From Glycine soja (lineage: Eukaryota; Streptophyta; Magnoliopsida; Fabales; Fabaceae): a DNA stretch of 64,000 bases. The stretch's first letter is position 1. The number at the start of each line of letters is the position of its first letter. Below the pieces are notes generated by a model. It worked only from the letters and a program-made list of their open reading frames with translations, was not told the DNA's origin and did not search any database. Below, in pieces: positions 1 through 11,960 of this stretch. The translations under genes and the position numbers were made by a program. The stretch covers positions 10,249,731 through 10,313,730 of the forward strand of contig NC_041008.1 of NCBI RefSeq assembly GCF_004193775.1, read 5' to 3'.

Positions 1-928
1 AATGTAAAAAAAATTATACTAATAATATATAAAAATTAATCTCTTTATATATTCCGGGTCGGTGACCATATTCATTGTCCTAATATGTATATACGTTTAA
101 TTTACAAGGAACTTTTGCATGGATACATTGATACAATATATACACAAATTATTCTATACCCGTCGTTTATTTTATATATAAAGCAGTAATATGTTAACAT
201 TTCATCCCTTCAAATACTTCATTAACATTTATAATTTATCTTTAATTGTTTCTATCACATCAAATCATTTATCATACCTATATTTTTTTATTTTATCTTT
301 TTATCTCTCTACTAGGTGCCAACTAGAATAGAAGTATATCCGATCCACCGATCTGTATTCAATTTTACACTAGTTTCATGAGATCTTTATGAACTTTCAT
401 TTTTCCATCTTAGCTTTCCTTTAGAAATACCAAATTGTATTTCTATTTCAAAAATAAAATAAAAAAAGAAACATATCAAATATACCAATAAGAATGATAA
501 AAATTAATTTACATTTTAATGATAAAAAATTATGATTTTTCAATTTCAAGATTGGAATTAATTTAAACTGGACAAACTTGAAAATTGATCTTAATATATA
601 GTTATAGAATTATCATTTTCTTCTTCTTTCATTTTCACTAACCAGCTAGCTAGTTTCCTCTTATTTCTTCCCCCAAAACAATACCATATTAAACTTCGTG
701 GCAATAATATATCATAGTATTACTTAAACTCTGGACTTTTATATATACGAGTAACACAACGTTATACTATATATTTTTATCTGCAAAAAAGGTATAGGCT
801 TTTGTCTAATAACATAAGGTTTTTTTTTTTTTTGGTTGTACGTGTTATATAATTAAACCATATATTCAGATAGATTTTATTAATAGTTATAATCTGGAAA
901 TGCTTTGGTTGAACCAATTACCTTGCAG
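1..928. other. AT-rich non-coding flank, probable intron of the KNOX-like gene
   Basis: No open frame of note. The last bases (ttgcag at 923-928) form a splice acceptor directly before the KNOX-like exon, so at least the right part is probably intron. Earlier exons would lie in this stretch or left of the window; I could not recognise one here. Confidence 0.4.
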
Positions 929-1132
929 GAAGCATATTGTTTGGCACTTGGCAAGCTTAAAGAAGCAATGGTGGAACCACAACAGAAATCCATGGCTTTC
1001 ATAAACAACATGCATTCACAACTTAGGGAGCTCACTAAGGCAACCTTGCCTGCACCTAATAATGCTGAACCAGCTGCAGCAACTACATCTTCTACTAGTG
1101 AGTCCAAATTCAGAAGAAAGCCCACAATTTAG
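929..1132 (+). CDS. Terminal exon of a KNOX-family protein without homeodomain (KNATM/FCL1-like)
   Basis: The exon starts after a ttgcag acceptor and reads EAYCLALGKLKEAM, then SMAFINNMHSQLRELT, ending at TAG 1130-1132 (67 residues). The spacing of EAYC, L, K, P, M-x-F and Q-L-x-x-LT matches the KNOX2 (MEINOX) domain of plant KNOX proteins, which mediates pairing with BELL homeodomain partners. The stop follows about 30 residues after the domain in a low-complexity Ala/Ser/Thr tail, so no ELK or homeodomain follows. Known proteins of this build are the class M KNOX proteins (Arabidopsis KNATM, Medicago FCL1), which tune leaf patterning by competing in KNOX-BELL dimers. Extending the frame leftward gives no ATG, only a TTG inside the presumed intron, which supports a spliced exon. 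A truncated ordinary KNOX gene is the alternative. Confidence 0.5.
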   Translation, partial: EAYCLALGKLKEAMVEPQQKSMAFINNMHSQLRELTKATLPAPNNAEPAAATTSSTSESKFRRKPTI

Positions 1133-3785
1133 CTTTTCAGTGTGAATGGCATGCAGAGTAATATTTTGCAGCTAGGTTATTGATTAAGGCTTCAATTATG
1201 CTCAAATTGGCAAATCCCATGGTTAAAGTGTACCTCATTATATATATATAAATTAACGGGCATGACTCTTATGTATAAATATTGCAGTTAATTAAAATCT
1301 AGTATTGCCTTATAAGTTTTTTAGTTTTTTTATTTTTATATAAAGAATGTATGAATCTGGTTTGGAGAAATTAAAGCTTGTCAAAGATGATCATTTACTT
1401 TAGATGAAAAAAAAAACTGTAGAGTTATTATAAATATTAACACACACAAAATCAACAATTAAGATCATAGCATTAATATACAGATATATCTATATATTTA
1501 GGGTCTACGGATCAAAATATATAGATATATAATAAGGGTTGTATTAATGAGTATCTTAACAAAATTCGGGACTAATTAATATATAAGTATTTTTTTATTG
1601 TTAGAAATTACGATGAATATTTATTGGTCATATTAGTTTATATTTTTTAATTTCTTTTCTTTAATAACTAGTATCATAAAGACAATTTTAGTATTCTCTA
1701 TATATAGTAATTTCATGTTTGACCATGATTATTCTATGAAAAATAACCACTTATACTTTAAAAATTATCTTAAAGGTTAATAAAGTACAAGAGATTATTT
1801 CTTTAAAATAAGTTAATTAAACTCACTAAATTGTATAAGAATTATAATATTTTTAATTTCTTTATTTTCTCCCCAATGATTATACCTCCCCTTTAAGATT
1901 GCAGACCATCATCTCAGTTATTTTATGATTAAGAAGGTTTGAAATTAAGCTAACAATTAAACAAATGAACCAATTCCATTAAATGTACCCATGTTTTTTA
2001 ATCAACAAATATTAATTATCTAGCAAGAAAAATCAATAAATATTAATTGTTAATTTAACTTGTTACGAACTAGGTTTGGGCCCAATCCACATCGCTTATC
2101 CGTTAACAACGCAAATGCTCAAATGAAACAAGCATCAACTAATTAAGGTTACTTAATAACGGGAATAAAATTAAGAAAGTTTTTATGATACTCTAATAAT
2201 TTTGAGGACTTTGATATTGCTAATTTTTTAATCAGTGATTATCAAGTTATATTATTATCTCTTTATTTTAATATTTAATAATAATTTTATTATATATTTC
2301 AACTTAATCCTTACTTAATTAAAGTTTTTTTTAAAGAAACTGTGTAACCTCACAAAATCAAACCTAAGCAAACAAACATTTTGATTCAAATCAAAATCTC
2401 AACAAGCATACGAAAACATTCACAAACTCTATAAATTATGAATTTAGCTTCATTAGTCACATGGCTCACTAGAATCAATGAGATTAATCCAAACGCGTTC
2501 GTGTGAGATTTTGCGTTCGACACGTGTGGGAACTCCATGAACGACATCGATGGGGAGTGGTACTCCATCATTCACGTGACACTGGAAGACGGTTTACAAC
2601 TATGCGAGTTTTGAATGCGTGCCATTACCGGAAGACGATTACTCCACCATTCGCGTTTTGGGGTTTTTAGGGCATTATAAAGTTAAACTTTGAAACAATT
2701 AAAACTCAACTTGTCTTTAATCAAGTCCATTACCAAATAATTATTTGGAATTTTTTATGCATATATGCGAAGCCTTGCTCAGTTGAGAGTAATTCTCGTC
2801 TTTGCTTAGGTTTTGTCTGGATGTGTGCACTTTATTATGGTTGAGATGAAAAATGTATAAAAAAAATAAAATATTTAAATTAAAATAATCGTATTTGACT
2901 TGAATCTGTCCAAATCAAACTCAATTCAATTATATTTTAGGTAAATTTGAGTTGAATTATTAGGTTAAGTTATAGTTTTTAGATATATTAGATTTTAATA
3001 GATTTATGAGTTTTAAATCCAATGAATCTGACTTAATTTGACTAAATGATATATATATATATATATATACTTATTTTGTTAGTTGTTAATTGCAAAACAT
3101 ATTTTGAACTACGTATAAGAAACATGGAAGCGATAATTATTTGATTCAGCAAGTGCTATGTATTTGTTTCGCAACATACTTCTATTTCACCCAAAAAAAA
3201 AAAATTCATTGTAATGGTTTTTCTATTTTTTTTATTTTTTTTTCTAATTTTTTAATTTTCAGAATATATTTTAATTACTTAATTCGATTATCCAACCCAA
3301 CCATTGGGTTGGAATGAATTAGATTTCTAAAAGAAAAGTGAATTTAATCCAACCTAATTATGTTAATTAAGTTGAGTTATAATAAATTAGACTAAACTCA
3401 ATCTAATATGTAATTACACCTCTAATGTAATGCATAAAAATAATTTGATATAAACACTTGTGGTTTTAGAACAAGAGTAAGAATATTAAAACTCAAGAAT
3501 TATGCCCATTCCCACCAAACACAAAAAATATTAATTTTCATAAAGCAAAACAAGACTATGTTACAAAAGATCCAACGTTTAACTTTTTTATTAAAAATAA
3601 AAGACATTTTATCGAAGTTTACTTTAAGATAACCGACATTGCACTTTTGCCAAATATATTAAAAATCATTTCACTTAAAAAAAAACTCCTTAACATTTTA
3701 ATTATCAACATAGATTAATTCTTCAAGCACACAACTGGATTTGTTTTCATTATATTATTATTATTATTGTGAATATTTTTAAGAT
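1133..3785. other. Intergenic, no recognisable gene
   Basis: AT-rich sequence downstream of the KNOX-like exon. The start probably includes its 3' UTR. I see only short homopolymers and a short (AT)n run at 3049-3069. The short frame at 2386-2571 has no recognisable motif. Confidence 0.5.
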
Positions 3786-3866
3786 TCATAAATTTGAATA
3801 TCACCACTGATAGGTTTTATTATTTTGCTCTCACACATCTTGATATGATCTTGTTTTAAACTTTAA
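3786..3866. repeat. Direct repeat, left copy (about 80 bp)
   Basis: This segment, beginning cataaatttgaatatcacc and ending near ttttaaactttaa, recurs almost unchanged at 4784-4864 in the same orientation. The 0.9 kb between the copies includes a tandem duplication at 4261-4786. Confidence 0.75.
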
Positions 3867-4260
3867 CTAGCCTTTTGTTCGTGTCGACGTCCGAACTCAT
3901 ACTCCTATTTGAATATTGAAAAGTTGAAATAATTAATATTGAGATATATGTAGGTAATAAAGTATGATTTTAAGATAACATGTTAATATTATATATTGTC
4001 TGATATTGTTTAGAATAAAAGAAAGGATACACAATAAAAAGATGTGAATCAAATGATTATATAATTAGATAATATGTATCTCACTAAGTCATGAAACATC
4101 AAGAACACTAAGTCATGAAACATCAAGAGGCAGAAAAAAGATTTGAGATAAAAATATAAGTCAACGAAATAAGTTTATAATTAATCAAAGCAAATCATAA
4201 ATTGTTTAGTCAAAATTAAAAAGAAATTGAAAATTTGTTTGATACCCAAAGATATTGAAC

Positions 4261-4786
4261 TTACAACATTAACAAAAATATGAGAAGAAGACACATGAAA
4301 GAACCTCTATGATGCACATGACTACAATCAGATATTAGTAGTGTTGGATCGTGCCTTCAAATTGTTGACTACATTTTTTTTCTCTTCTTTTTGATCGAAT
4401 CCCCTCCCTCATAAATTAAAGAAAGCAATACACACACAAAAATTATTGAGCATAAACCTTTCGTCCACGTTTAATCTACAATTAAGATTCATAGAACATT
4501 ACAGATGGTAACCGAAATCTTACAACATTAATAAAAATGTGAGAAGAAGGCGCATGAAAGAACCTCTGGGATGCACATGACTACAATCATATATTAGTAG
4601 TGTTGGACCGTGCCTTCAAATTGTTGACTGCTTTTTTTTTTCTCTTCTTTTTGATCGAATCTCCTCCATCATAAATTAAAGAAAATAATACACACAAAAA
4701 TTACAGAGTATAAATCTTTCGTCCACGTTTAATCTACAATTAAAATTCATAGAACATTACAGATGGTAACCGAAATCTTACAACAT
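4261..4786. repeat. Tandem duplication, two units of about 259 bp
   Basis: The block starting ttacaacatta at 4261 restarts at 4520 and begins a third time (ttacaaca) at 4779. Both units carry the same landmarks in order: gatgcacatgactacaatca, ttgttgactac/g, ctttttgatcgaat, ctttcgtccacgtttaat and agatggtaaccgaaatc. They differ by scattered substitutions, so the duplication is not very recent. Confidence 0.85.
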
Positions 4787-4864
4787 AAATTTGAATATCA
4801 CCATTGATAGGTTTTATTATTTTGCTCTCACACATCTTGATATGATCTCATTTTAAACTTTAAT
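4784..4864. repeat. Direct repeat, right copy of 3786-3866
   Basis: Nearly identical to 3786-3866 over about 80 bp, for example ttattattttgctctcacac. It directly abuts the third start of the 259-bp tandem unit, so a junction lies at 4784. Confidence 0.75.
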
Positions 4865-5039
4865 GTTAACTTTTCTCCATTGTGTTTGGTGAAAATATTC
4901 AAATCTTCTTTAAAAGACAAGTAACCATAAATCGCCTGCGCTTCCCAATGGGAGAAACGGATTCTGAGAGGCAATCTTGTCTTATCTAATTCTTGCTCTT
5001 TAAAATGCTTGTGGCTCGGCCGGCACCACACGACTTCTA

Positions 5040-5387
5040 GAGTGTATTTGAATGGAGATTTTACAATTTTAAATAATTTTAAATTTTAAGAAATTTAATT
5101 GTTTTAATTTAAATTCTTTTGTTTTAAAATTTTATTATTTGGATAAGAAAATTAAATTCCTTTATCTTCAAAATCTTGTGTTTGAATAGAACAATTAAAT
5201 TTCTTTATTTTTTAAATTTCTTATTTTGATAAAAATAATGAAAATGTTTCTAAAATTTTGTATTTGAATAAAATAATTAAATTTTTTCATTTATAAAATC
5301 TTTTAGCCAGATTAGAATAATTAATTTTCTCACTTATAAATTTTATTATTTGAATGAAGTAATTACTTTTCATAATTATTATATTTT

Positions 5388-5390
<3 letters not shown>
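5040..5390 (+). repeat. Dispersed AT-rich repeat, Harbinger/Tourist-end-like, copy 1
   Basis: Begins gagtgtatttgaatgg and runs through short blocks such as ttggataagaaaattaa, gaacaattaaatttctt and tttctaaaattttgtatttg. The same series, in the same order and strand, occurs at 15990-16340, where it starts gcatgtttggatagggta after a TAA. A start of the form G(C/A)(A/G)TGTxTTTGGAT next to TAA is typical of PIF/Harbinger and Tourist termini. Here it lies beyond the 3' end of the Harbinger remnant at 6612-8830. Confidence 0.55.

Positions 5391-5441
<51 letters not shown>
5390..5441. repeat. (TA)n microsatellite
   Basis: About 25 uninterrupted TA dinucleotides directly after the AT-rich repeat. Confidence 0.95.
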
Positions 5442-5443
<2 letters not shown>

Positions 5444-6611
5444 CTCTAATTATATATTAAAAATAAAAACTTAGAACTACAAAATAAAAAATTGTATACT
5501 TTCCAACAAGAAAGAAAAACTAGAAATAAATCAAGCAACTTCTATCATTTTTCCATCATTAGTTTCATTTTAAAAATCATAAAAAGAAAATATGCTCAGA
5601 TATGTGAATATGAGATCCAACTCATTTTTAATATTCATTTTCAATAAAATTTTGTATAACTATAAATTCATGATAAATAATTAAAAACTAGTTTGAATCT
5701 CAATTATATAACCAAAATAAGACGCAAGATTGAAAGTTAAACTAAATTTTTTGTCATCAGTCGATCCTCAATTACTTGGTGACTATTCAAAGTTATAACC
5801 TATAAAAAAGAAAACTAAACTAAAGTTATTGTCATCAATTGATCCTCAACTACTTAGTGACGATTTAAAGCTATAACCTGTCAAAAATAAACAAAGCATG
5901 TTATGGTAAGTAAGAAGGATAAAAATAGAACTTCAACTCTTCAATAAATGAGACAAGTATAACACAACCAAGTCATTAACCAACCAATAACAAACAAATT
6001 TTTTTATCTAACTTGAGTCACTCGTTGAAATTATATAGGTGATTCTAAAAATAATTAAATTCAACAGTGACCTGTAAACTAATAATACCCTTTGTTTGAT
6101 CATCATGTACACCATCCAAAACAAATATCCAACTTTATAACCCATCCCAAACAAATGTCCTGCCAACTTAAGTAACATTTTATATTTCCAAATTATCGTA
6201 TCATAAAATAAGTCAGAACAAGCTATAAATACTATACTTTGGTACAATTAATCTGATTTGATAGCAATAACATAATTAATCAGAAAAATAAATAAAGTAG
6301 TCAGACCTAAGCAAAAAGAAATGAAAAATCAAAATCCACTGGGAAGCATAAGCATCTTAATTGATTCAACTAGAATGTTTCTTTTGGGTGGTAGGGTGGC
6401 CAACCTAGGCAAAGAGGGATTAAGTGATTACAATGAGTGAAATTACAAAGCAATAATGATTTAACATGCATATATGTAATTGTAAATTAATGGCTTAATT
6501 TTATCATGTATCAAACACTTAATAGACATATCTATGCACAACTATATATAAATGTTGACTAGCTAGTTAAACTATAAAAATGCATATTTTAGAATCACCT
6601 CTAATTTTGCA
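5442..6611. other. Non-coding AT-rich spacer
   Basis: No gene recognised. A short imperfect direct repeat is visible: aaactaaa..gtcatcag/att..gatcctcaa.tac at about 5740-5800 and again near 5815-5870. The stretch may be the 3' part of the Harbinger remnant, but no second terminus was found. Confidence 0.4.
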
Positions 6612-7810
6612 TCAAGACATAAAAACCATGATGTATTCCTCCTTCTGATCTAATGAAAGAGATTTTAGAATTGCTAACTTATTGAGATTTTCTGCCAACC
6701 AATCAATGGCTTTTTGTCGAAGTCCACTTTCAAGATAAGACAGATTCTTTAACTCATTTTGCACTTCCTCTACTATTTCTTCAACTTCTTTCATCCCTAC
6801 TCGCTTTTTAATATCCACTTTCTGCATAGTTACTTATGCGAAAACTTTCAAGGATGAGGTCACTTCATTCAATGAGGCAACTATCCCTTATTTTTCTCCA
6901 CTCCTACTGGTGAGTCTTTTTCTTTGTTGTAGAACTTGACTCTTCTAACTCAATACTCATACTACAAACTTCTTCCTCTTAATTTGCTTCCTTGCTCATG
7001 AGATTATCTGCATCTAATGCATTATATGCTCCAATTTCTGTAGCTTTATTCTTGGCACATAAGTCTACAATATCATCTCAGTTAGAAATGACCTTGAAAC
7101 ATAATCATTTAGTTTCATCATGTGACTTGAAAACAAAAAGAAAACATGTAAATAATACTAATACAAAATAAGTTCTATTGAATAATAATTAACATTGAAG
7201 AGATTATTACCTTAACATATTCATTTCATGCATTTACATTTTCAACATTAATCATGTATATCGTGCTATCCCAATCAAACCCACTTTGACTAAGAATATC
7301 AATAACAAAGTTTAAAGTGATTCTTAACATTATCTCATATAAGTTGAACTCCAAAACGCTTACCATTGCGGCAGGAGGAGGCTTGCCCATCAGCCTACTT
7401 TTTTGCCAAGACGTGGCAGGAGCACAACGACCTAGCCCAAACCTACTTAAACTAAAGGCTTGGCCCGGTCTGAAGGAAGAAGAAAGTAGACCTTGTAGAG
7501 AAGCGGATAGGAGAGGTAGCCTATAGACTCAAGCGATCAGCTCGGTTAAAACTCACCCCGTATTCCATGTGAGTCAGTTGACTTCGATTAGACCAGACCG
7601 ACCCAGAGAGGAACGTGCCCAGCCCACGAGGGCACCACCAGATGTTGTAGTGTTGTATGTCATTGTTTTTCAATTTCCATCACCTTTTTTACCCAAATCC
7701 CTTTGGTCTTTAAGTACTTCAGCTAATACACATTTCATATCCAAATTCCATGAGAAGTAACTTCTTGGGTCCTCGCTTGTTATCTTTCTTTTTCCAATTG
7801 ACTTGTTTAT
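6612..7810 (-). pseudogene. Myb/SANT-like protein of a PIF/Harbinger element, interrupted (copy 1)
   Basis: On the minus strand this region carries pieces of the Myb-like DNA-binding protein that accompanies Harbinger transposases. The N-terminal part runs through the region right of 7642 and continues left of 7360. The last 71 residues form an open frame (6612-6827) with VEEIVEEVQNELKNL and LSLDQKEEYIMVFMS. Order and wording match the second copy at 16465-17140. In this family the protein helps the transposase bind the element ends. The frame is broken by stops and by a GC-rich insertion of about 280 bp, so it is dead. Confidence 0.65.
7360..7642. mobile_element. GC-rich insertion of unknown type inside the Myb-like gene
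   Basis: Against copy 2, the text gttgaactcc..aacgctta is followed here by about 280 bp of much GC-richer DNA before tgttgtagtgttg resumes. The insert contains aagacgtggcaggagcac and gcccagcccacgagggcacc. I see no clear terminal inverted repeat, and the flanking bases are too diverged to define a target duplication. It carries a 69-codon open frame (7317-7526) with no recognised motif. It could be a non-autonomous element or a captured fragment. Confidence 0.5.
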
Positions 7811-8029
7811 ATTGCTTGGCTCTGTTTCTCTAGATCAAGAAAAATAATCACAGATATATAATTGCATAAACATAAAGGTAAGATATGTCAAATTGGCATT
7901 TTACTATGCAATCTTTGTCTAGCAAAATCCAAATTCCAAAGTATCACACATACATGGGTATAAAGTCGATTACACATGAAAGGAACCAAAATACAAAAGT
8001 CTACTAAAACATTCTCCCTAAATAAAATT

Positions 8030-8830
8030 TCATCTAGCTTGATAAATAGCAAACATATTCATTGGTAAAGCGTCACAAAATCTTGTCCATTCTTCAGTTG
8101 CTTGGATAGTTGTGACTTCATCTACATTATTGCTTCTAACTCTTCCCCCTTGTTGATTGGTTAACTCCACATCAATAGTAGATAAATATTCCAAACTTGG
8201 AATTCTAAAATTGAATCACGTTGTTGCTCATCTCTTATGAAATTGTGTAGCACGAAACATGTATTAATAATTCTTATATGTGTTTTTATATAAAAAAAGA
8301 TAGTTTTTAATATACTTCATCTTTTATTCAATATACCAAATGACCTTTCAATTATATTCATTGCCTTTAAATGACATAGATTAAATAACTCCTTGTAATT
8401 TTGTGGGGTATTTTCATTCCATTCATATTAAGAGGATATCTAGTTCCTCGATAAGGTGCTAGAAATCCAAGGTCATTTATATATCTTGCATCTACAAGAA
8501 AGTGTTTACCTATAATGGTTTTAAAAACAACAAATCATACAATTATCTTTTATATATGAAATAAAATATTATTTTCATGATATTACCATTCAAAATTTTG
8601 AGACAATTTTTTGTGACGCAAAGTATCTCGCAATACTCGAGAATCACTTGTTGACTCTTTCCACCCATATATAAATCTCAAATCTGAATCACAAACTCCT
8701 AATACATTTATAGATATATCACTTTTTTTTATTATGATAGCTAGGTCTATCTTCTACATCAACTATTATCAAAATATGCACCTCATCAAGTTCTCTAATA
8801 GTATTCTACATCAACTATTTTCCTTTTCTT
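8030..8830 (-). pseudogene. PIF/Harbinger (HARBI1-type) DDE transposase pseudogene
   Basis: Minus-strand translation gives ordered pieces of the Harbinger nuclease: HILIIVDVEDRPSYHNKKK, then GVCDSDLRFIYGW with TSDSRVLRD, then KHFLVDARYINDLGFLAPYR, then NYKELFNLCHLKAMNIIERS, then CFVLHNFIRDEQQRDS, ending ATEEWTRFCDALPMNMF before TGA at 8030-8032. The aspartates expected in the first two catalytic blocks are present. Lesions seen: a 2-nt insertion just after the RGTRYPLN stretch and a TGG to TGA change in the KR-W-S stretch. A splice-like gap lies near 8500-8590 (gtaat donor, attatag acceptor). The N-terminal helix-turn-helix part is not found upstream. The transposase precedes the Myb-like gene on the same strand. 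Confidence 0.75.
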
Positions 8831-11346
8831 CAAAAAAGTAGAATAAAATAAATAAACTTACATTGCTTAAAATTAATTATTTAATATTTTTTACTAATAA
8901 TATTATTTAAAAACAAAAACAAAATTGTTTTTTTCTTTATAATTTTGATGTTTTATTAATTTTTGTTTAGTGGTCAAATATTTTTTAAAAAATAAATACA
9001 GTATTAGTTCATCAAAATAAATAGTTTAACATCAAACAAAATAATAAAAAAAGTAGAATTTCAAGTATCATAAGTAAGAAAATAAATACGTAATTCAATA
9101 TTGGTAAAAATGTTAAAATCCCGTGAAAGAATTTTTAAATTGAATAAAAAGTTAAAAAAAAATTTCAAATAAATTAGTGAGCTTGAAATTGAAAGGAAGA
9201 AAAACCTAGTAGCTTACTCAATTTTTTATTCTTAATTTTTTCTTTGCTATTTTATTTTAAATTATGTTTTCCATTTTATTCAATTTAAAAATCCTTTTTT
9301 TTTACTATTTGGAAAACTTCTATTATCTAATTTATCATTCTTACACGCACACTCGTCAATTGTCATCGTTACACTCTGTTCCGTAAGGTTAAAAATTATT
9401 TGAATCATATCAACTTTATAATTATGTTAAATTATTTTTATTTTTTTAATTATATGACCTAATTTAAATGGAATTTCAAATTGTAAAGCCAAATATCACA
9501 AGGAAGGTTGAATTGTGATTTTAGAAATTTAAAACATTTTTCTTTGAACAACAACGTTATCGTTAGATGATTAAGCATGTAAACACAAACATCAGAGTTT
9601 CGCAAATGGATTGAGATGATAAAACCAAATTTTGTAAAAGTTTTCAAAAAAAAAAATCAAATTCGAACCTTGAGTCAATTTAAAGCACAAAAGAGAAAGC
9701 AAATAAAGATAATACACTAAAAATTATACTAGTTCATCTCAACCACTAAGACTACGTCTAATCTTTGGCAAACCATCAAGTTTCACTAACTTTAATAAGT
9801 TATAATTATTTATTACTGTCACTTCTAGCTCTACAACTCGAACTCTACACCAAGCTTGTTACTACTAGTATTCTTTATCCTACCAAGCAATTGTTGACTC
9901 TATTACAAATCAAAAGATTTGTTGTTTGCTTGCACACTGACTAATACTCAACTGTCTTAAAGGCGGATATATAATCTCAGCCCTTTGTCCATTCTCTCAA
10001 GGTGTTTTGAGATCTTTACAACATACAGAGAGCTTTTTACATAAAGAATTTGAATATAAGCACATAGGTTCTTGTTTCATGTTTTCAAAGTTTCTGGTAT
10101 ATATAGGTCTTCTTCAACAAGTGTATGTTATCTCTAAATGGATAGTTCTCTTCACTTGATTTTGTGTATGAAGATTGTTGTCGTTGGAGCATTTAATGCT
10201 TGCATTAAATGCACACTTCTTTGCTTTGAAAAATCATTCTCTTTAGCTATTGTATTGAACACTCCAATAGGAAACCACTTTCTTTTGCGTTAGATGAGGT
10301 TTGCATAGTAGAACGCTCTTATTGATCGCGATTGACAATTTTTAGAAACTGATCTACATTTATTCTTTATAGCATTTAGATTTTAGGAGAATGTTTCTGC
10401 AAAACAAATCGCAGACAGAATATTAAATAAAACCTTTAAATGTCATATCCAATTATGACTTTAGTATCTTATCGTCTAAAATGTCAGATGCTTGTGAAAC
10501 ATATTCTGATATCACATAAGATACAACTTTTAACTTTTGTGTTTACTTGCTTCTAGTCAAAATAATTAAGGGTTATGATTTATCTTAAAACACAAATGTC
10601 TTTTAACTTAACACAACTATATATGATTAGTTTTAAATAGAAGATCTAGTTTACATTATGTTTCATAGTTATGAAAGTGAGAAACATATGCATGCAAGTT
10701 ATTCTTGAATAAAATAAATAAATAAATATTTAAGTAAATTATAAAAGAAAAAACACTTTTTTTATTTTTTTTAAATAATATTATTAATAAAGTATTTAAA
10801 CATCAAAAAATATTTTAAACAATATAATTCTAATAAAATTTATTTCATTTAATTTTACTATTTTGAAGAAAAAAAATATAAAAAAATCCGAGTTTTAACA
10901 ATATGAGTAAAATCACTAATTCTTTACCAGTTTCTAATAATACAAAATTTAAAATTATTATCCTACTTTTAAAAATATAAGTTGTTAGAAATAAATTCAA
11001 ATATAAAAAATATTAATATGTCATTTTACGTAATTGGATACTTATCAATTAACTTTTAACTTTTTAGCTTATATCTTATAGCTTAGCAGCTTTCAACTAG
11101 TTTATAAGCTTTGAGCTACTTATGAAAAATTTAATTACCAATTTAGTTAAAGTAACACGTGAAAAAACTTCATGGACAGTGTAGCACATGGATTTTGGAC
11201 GAAGTGGGAACCACACGTGAATGCATTGCTGAAGAAAGATTTAAAAATGTAATATTTATTTGAATCAAGCTACTTTTAAATGTAACAATTCATAAAAAAA
11301 ATATTTTAAACTATTTTTAAATAAACAAACACTTATATTGAGGTAG
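8831..11346. other. Non-coding stretch, partly repeat-like
   Basis: No gene recognised. Base composition is less AT-biased at about 9690-10380, as in old retroelement LTR or leader sequence, but I could not pair it with a second copy here. The segment 11040-11130 has overlapping cttatagctta/agctttgagc words typical of MITE interiors. The rest is AT-rich. Confidence 0.35.
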
Positions 11347-11960
11347 TTGTTATATTCACTCTTCTTCTTTGTTTATCCACTCTCATTCTCAATTTGTTTT
11401 CCAAAAATGTCCTCTTTTAGAAAAATACATTCCCCTGGTGACAGTTTTGAGAAAACCTCACGCGACCCCCAATTTTTGCACCCATCCAGCGCATCAAAGA
11501 CCTTCGAGATTCTGGTGACAATGGTGGTCATCTTCTTCATAAAAGAATTCATCACCATCGGTGAAACCTTAAGTCCATTGAACAACCTTCTCTTGGGAGA
11601 AAACGAAACCCTCTATGAACTCAGGGTGGCTGCTTCATCCTAGTCGAAAAGGTTGTTAGTAGAGAACGACAAATTGTTGGCTCCCCAAACACCTTCCAGT
11701 TCTCCTCATGTAGAGATTAAGTGCTTGTTTGGATTGTCATTGGCAAACCACGTTTGTGCCCTACCTCAATTTTTTAGGAAACATCTCCTTCCTTGCTTTT
11801 ACTTTGAGTGCCTCATAATTTGTGTGGCAACATCGTCGTCGACAATCCAAACATGCTCTAAACGGAGTACATTTGATGCCCAACACAGGCAATTTAGGGT
11901 TGAAATTATCAATAAAGAGGGGCCAAAGAGGAATTGGGGTGGTAGTTAAAGGAAACAAAT
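11347..11960 (+). other. Two adjacent short open frames of unknown nature around a MITE
   Basis: A frame from ATG 11407 to TAG 11643 (78 codons, starting [12 protein letters not shown]) is followed by another from 11653 to 11949. Part of the second is the MITE at 11721-11858. Composition is more gene-like than the surroundings, but I recognise no domain. A fragment of a decayed gene disrupted by the MITE is possible; confidence that either is expressed is low. Confidence 0.2.
11721..11858. mobile_element. Tourist-type MITE, 138 bp, TAA target duplication
   Basis: The left end gtgcttgtttggattgtc (11721-11738) and the inverted right end gacaatccaaacatgctc (11841-11858) match at 16 of 18 positions. 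The element is flanked on both sides by TAA (11718-11720 and 11859-11861), the 3-bp duplication made by PIF/Harbinger transposases. The terminus resembles the end at 15990. Confidence 0.9.

Noticed and set aside
4828..5031. 67-codon minus-strand frame with mixed composition
   Set aside because: No recognisable domain, and it spans the border of the 80-bp direct repeat; likely chance.
11653..11949. 98-codon plus-strand frame as a protein gene
   Set aside because: Nearly half of it is the Tourist MITE at 11721-11858.
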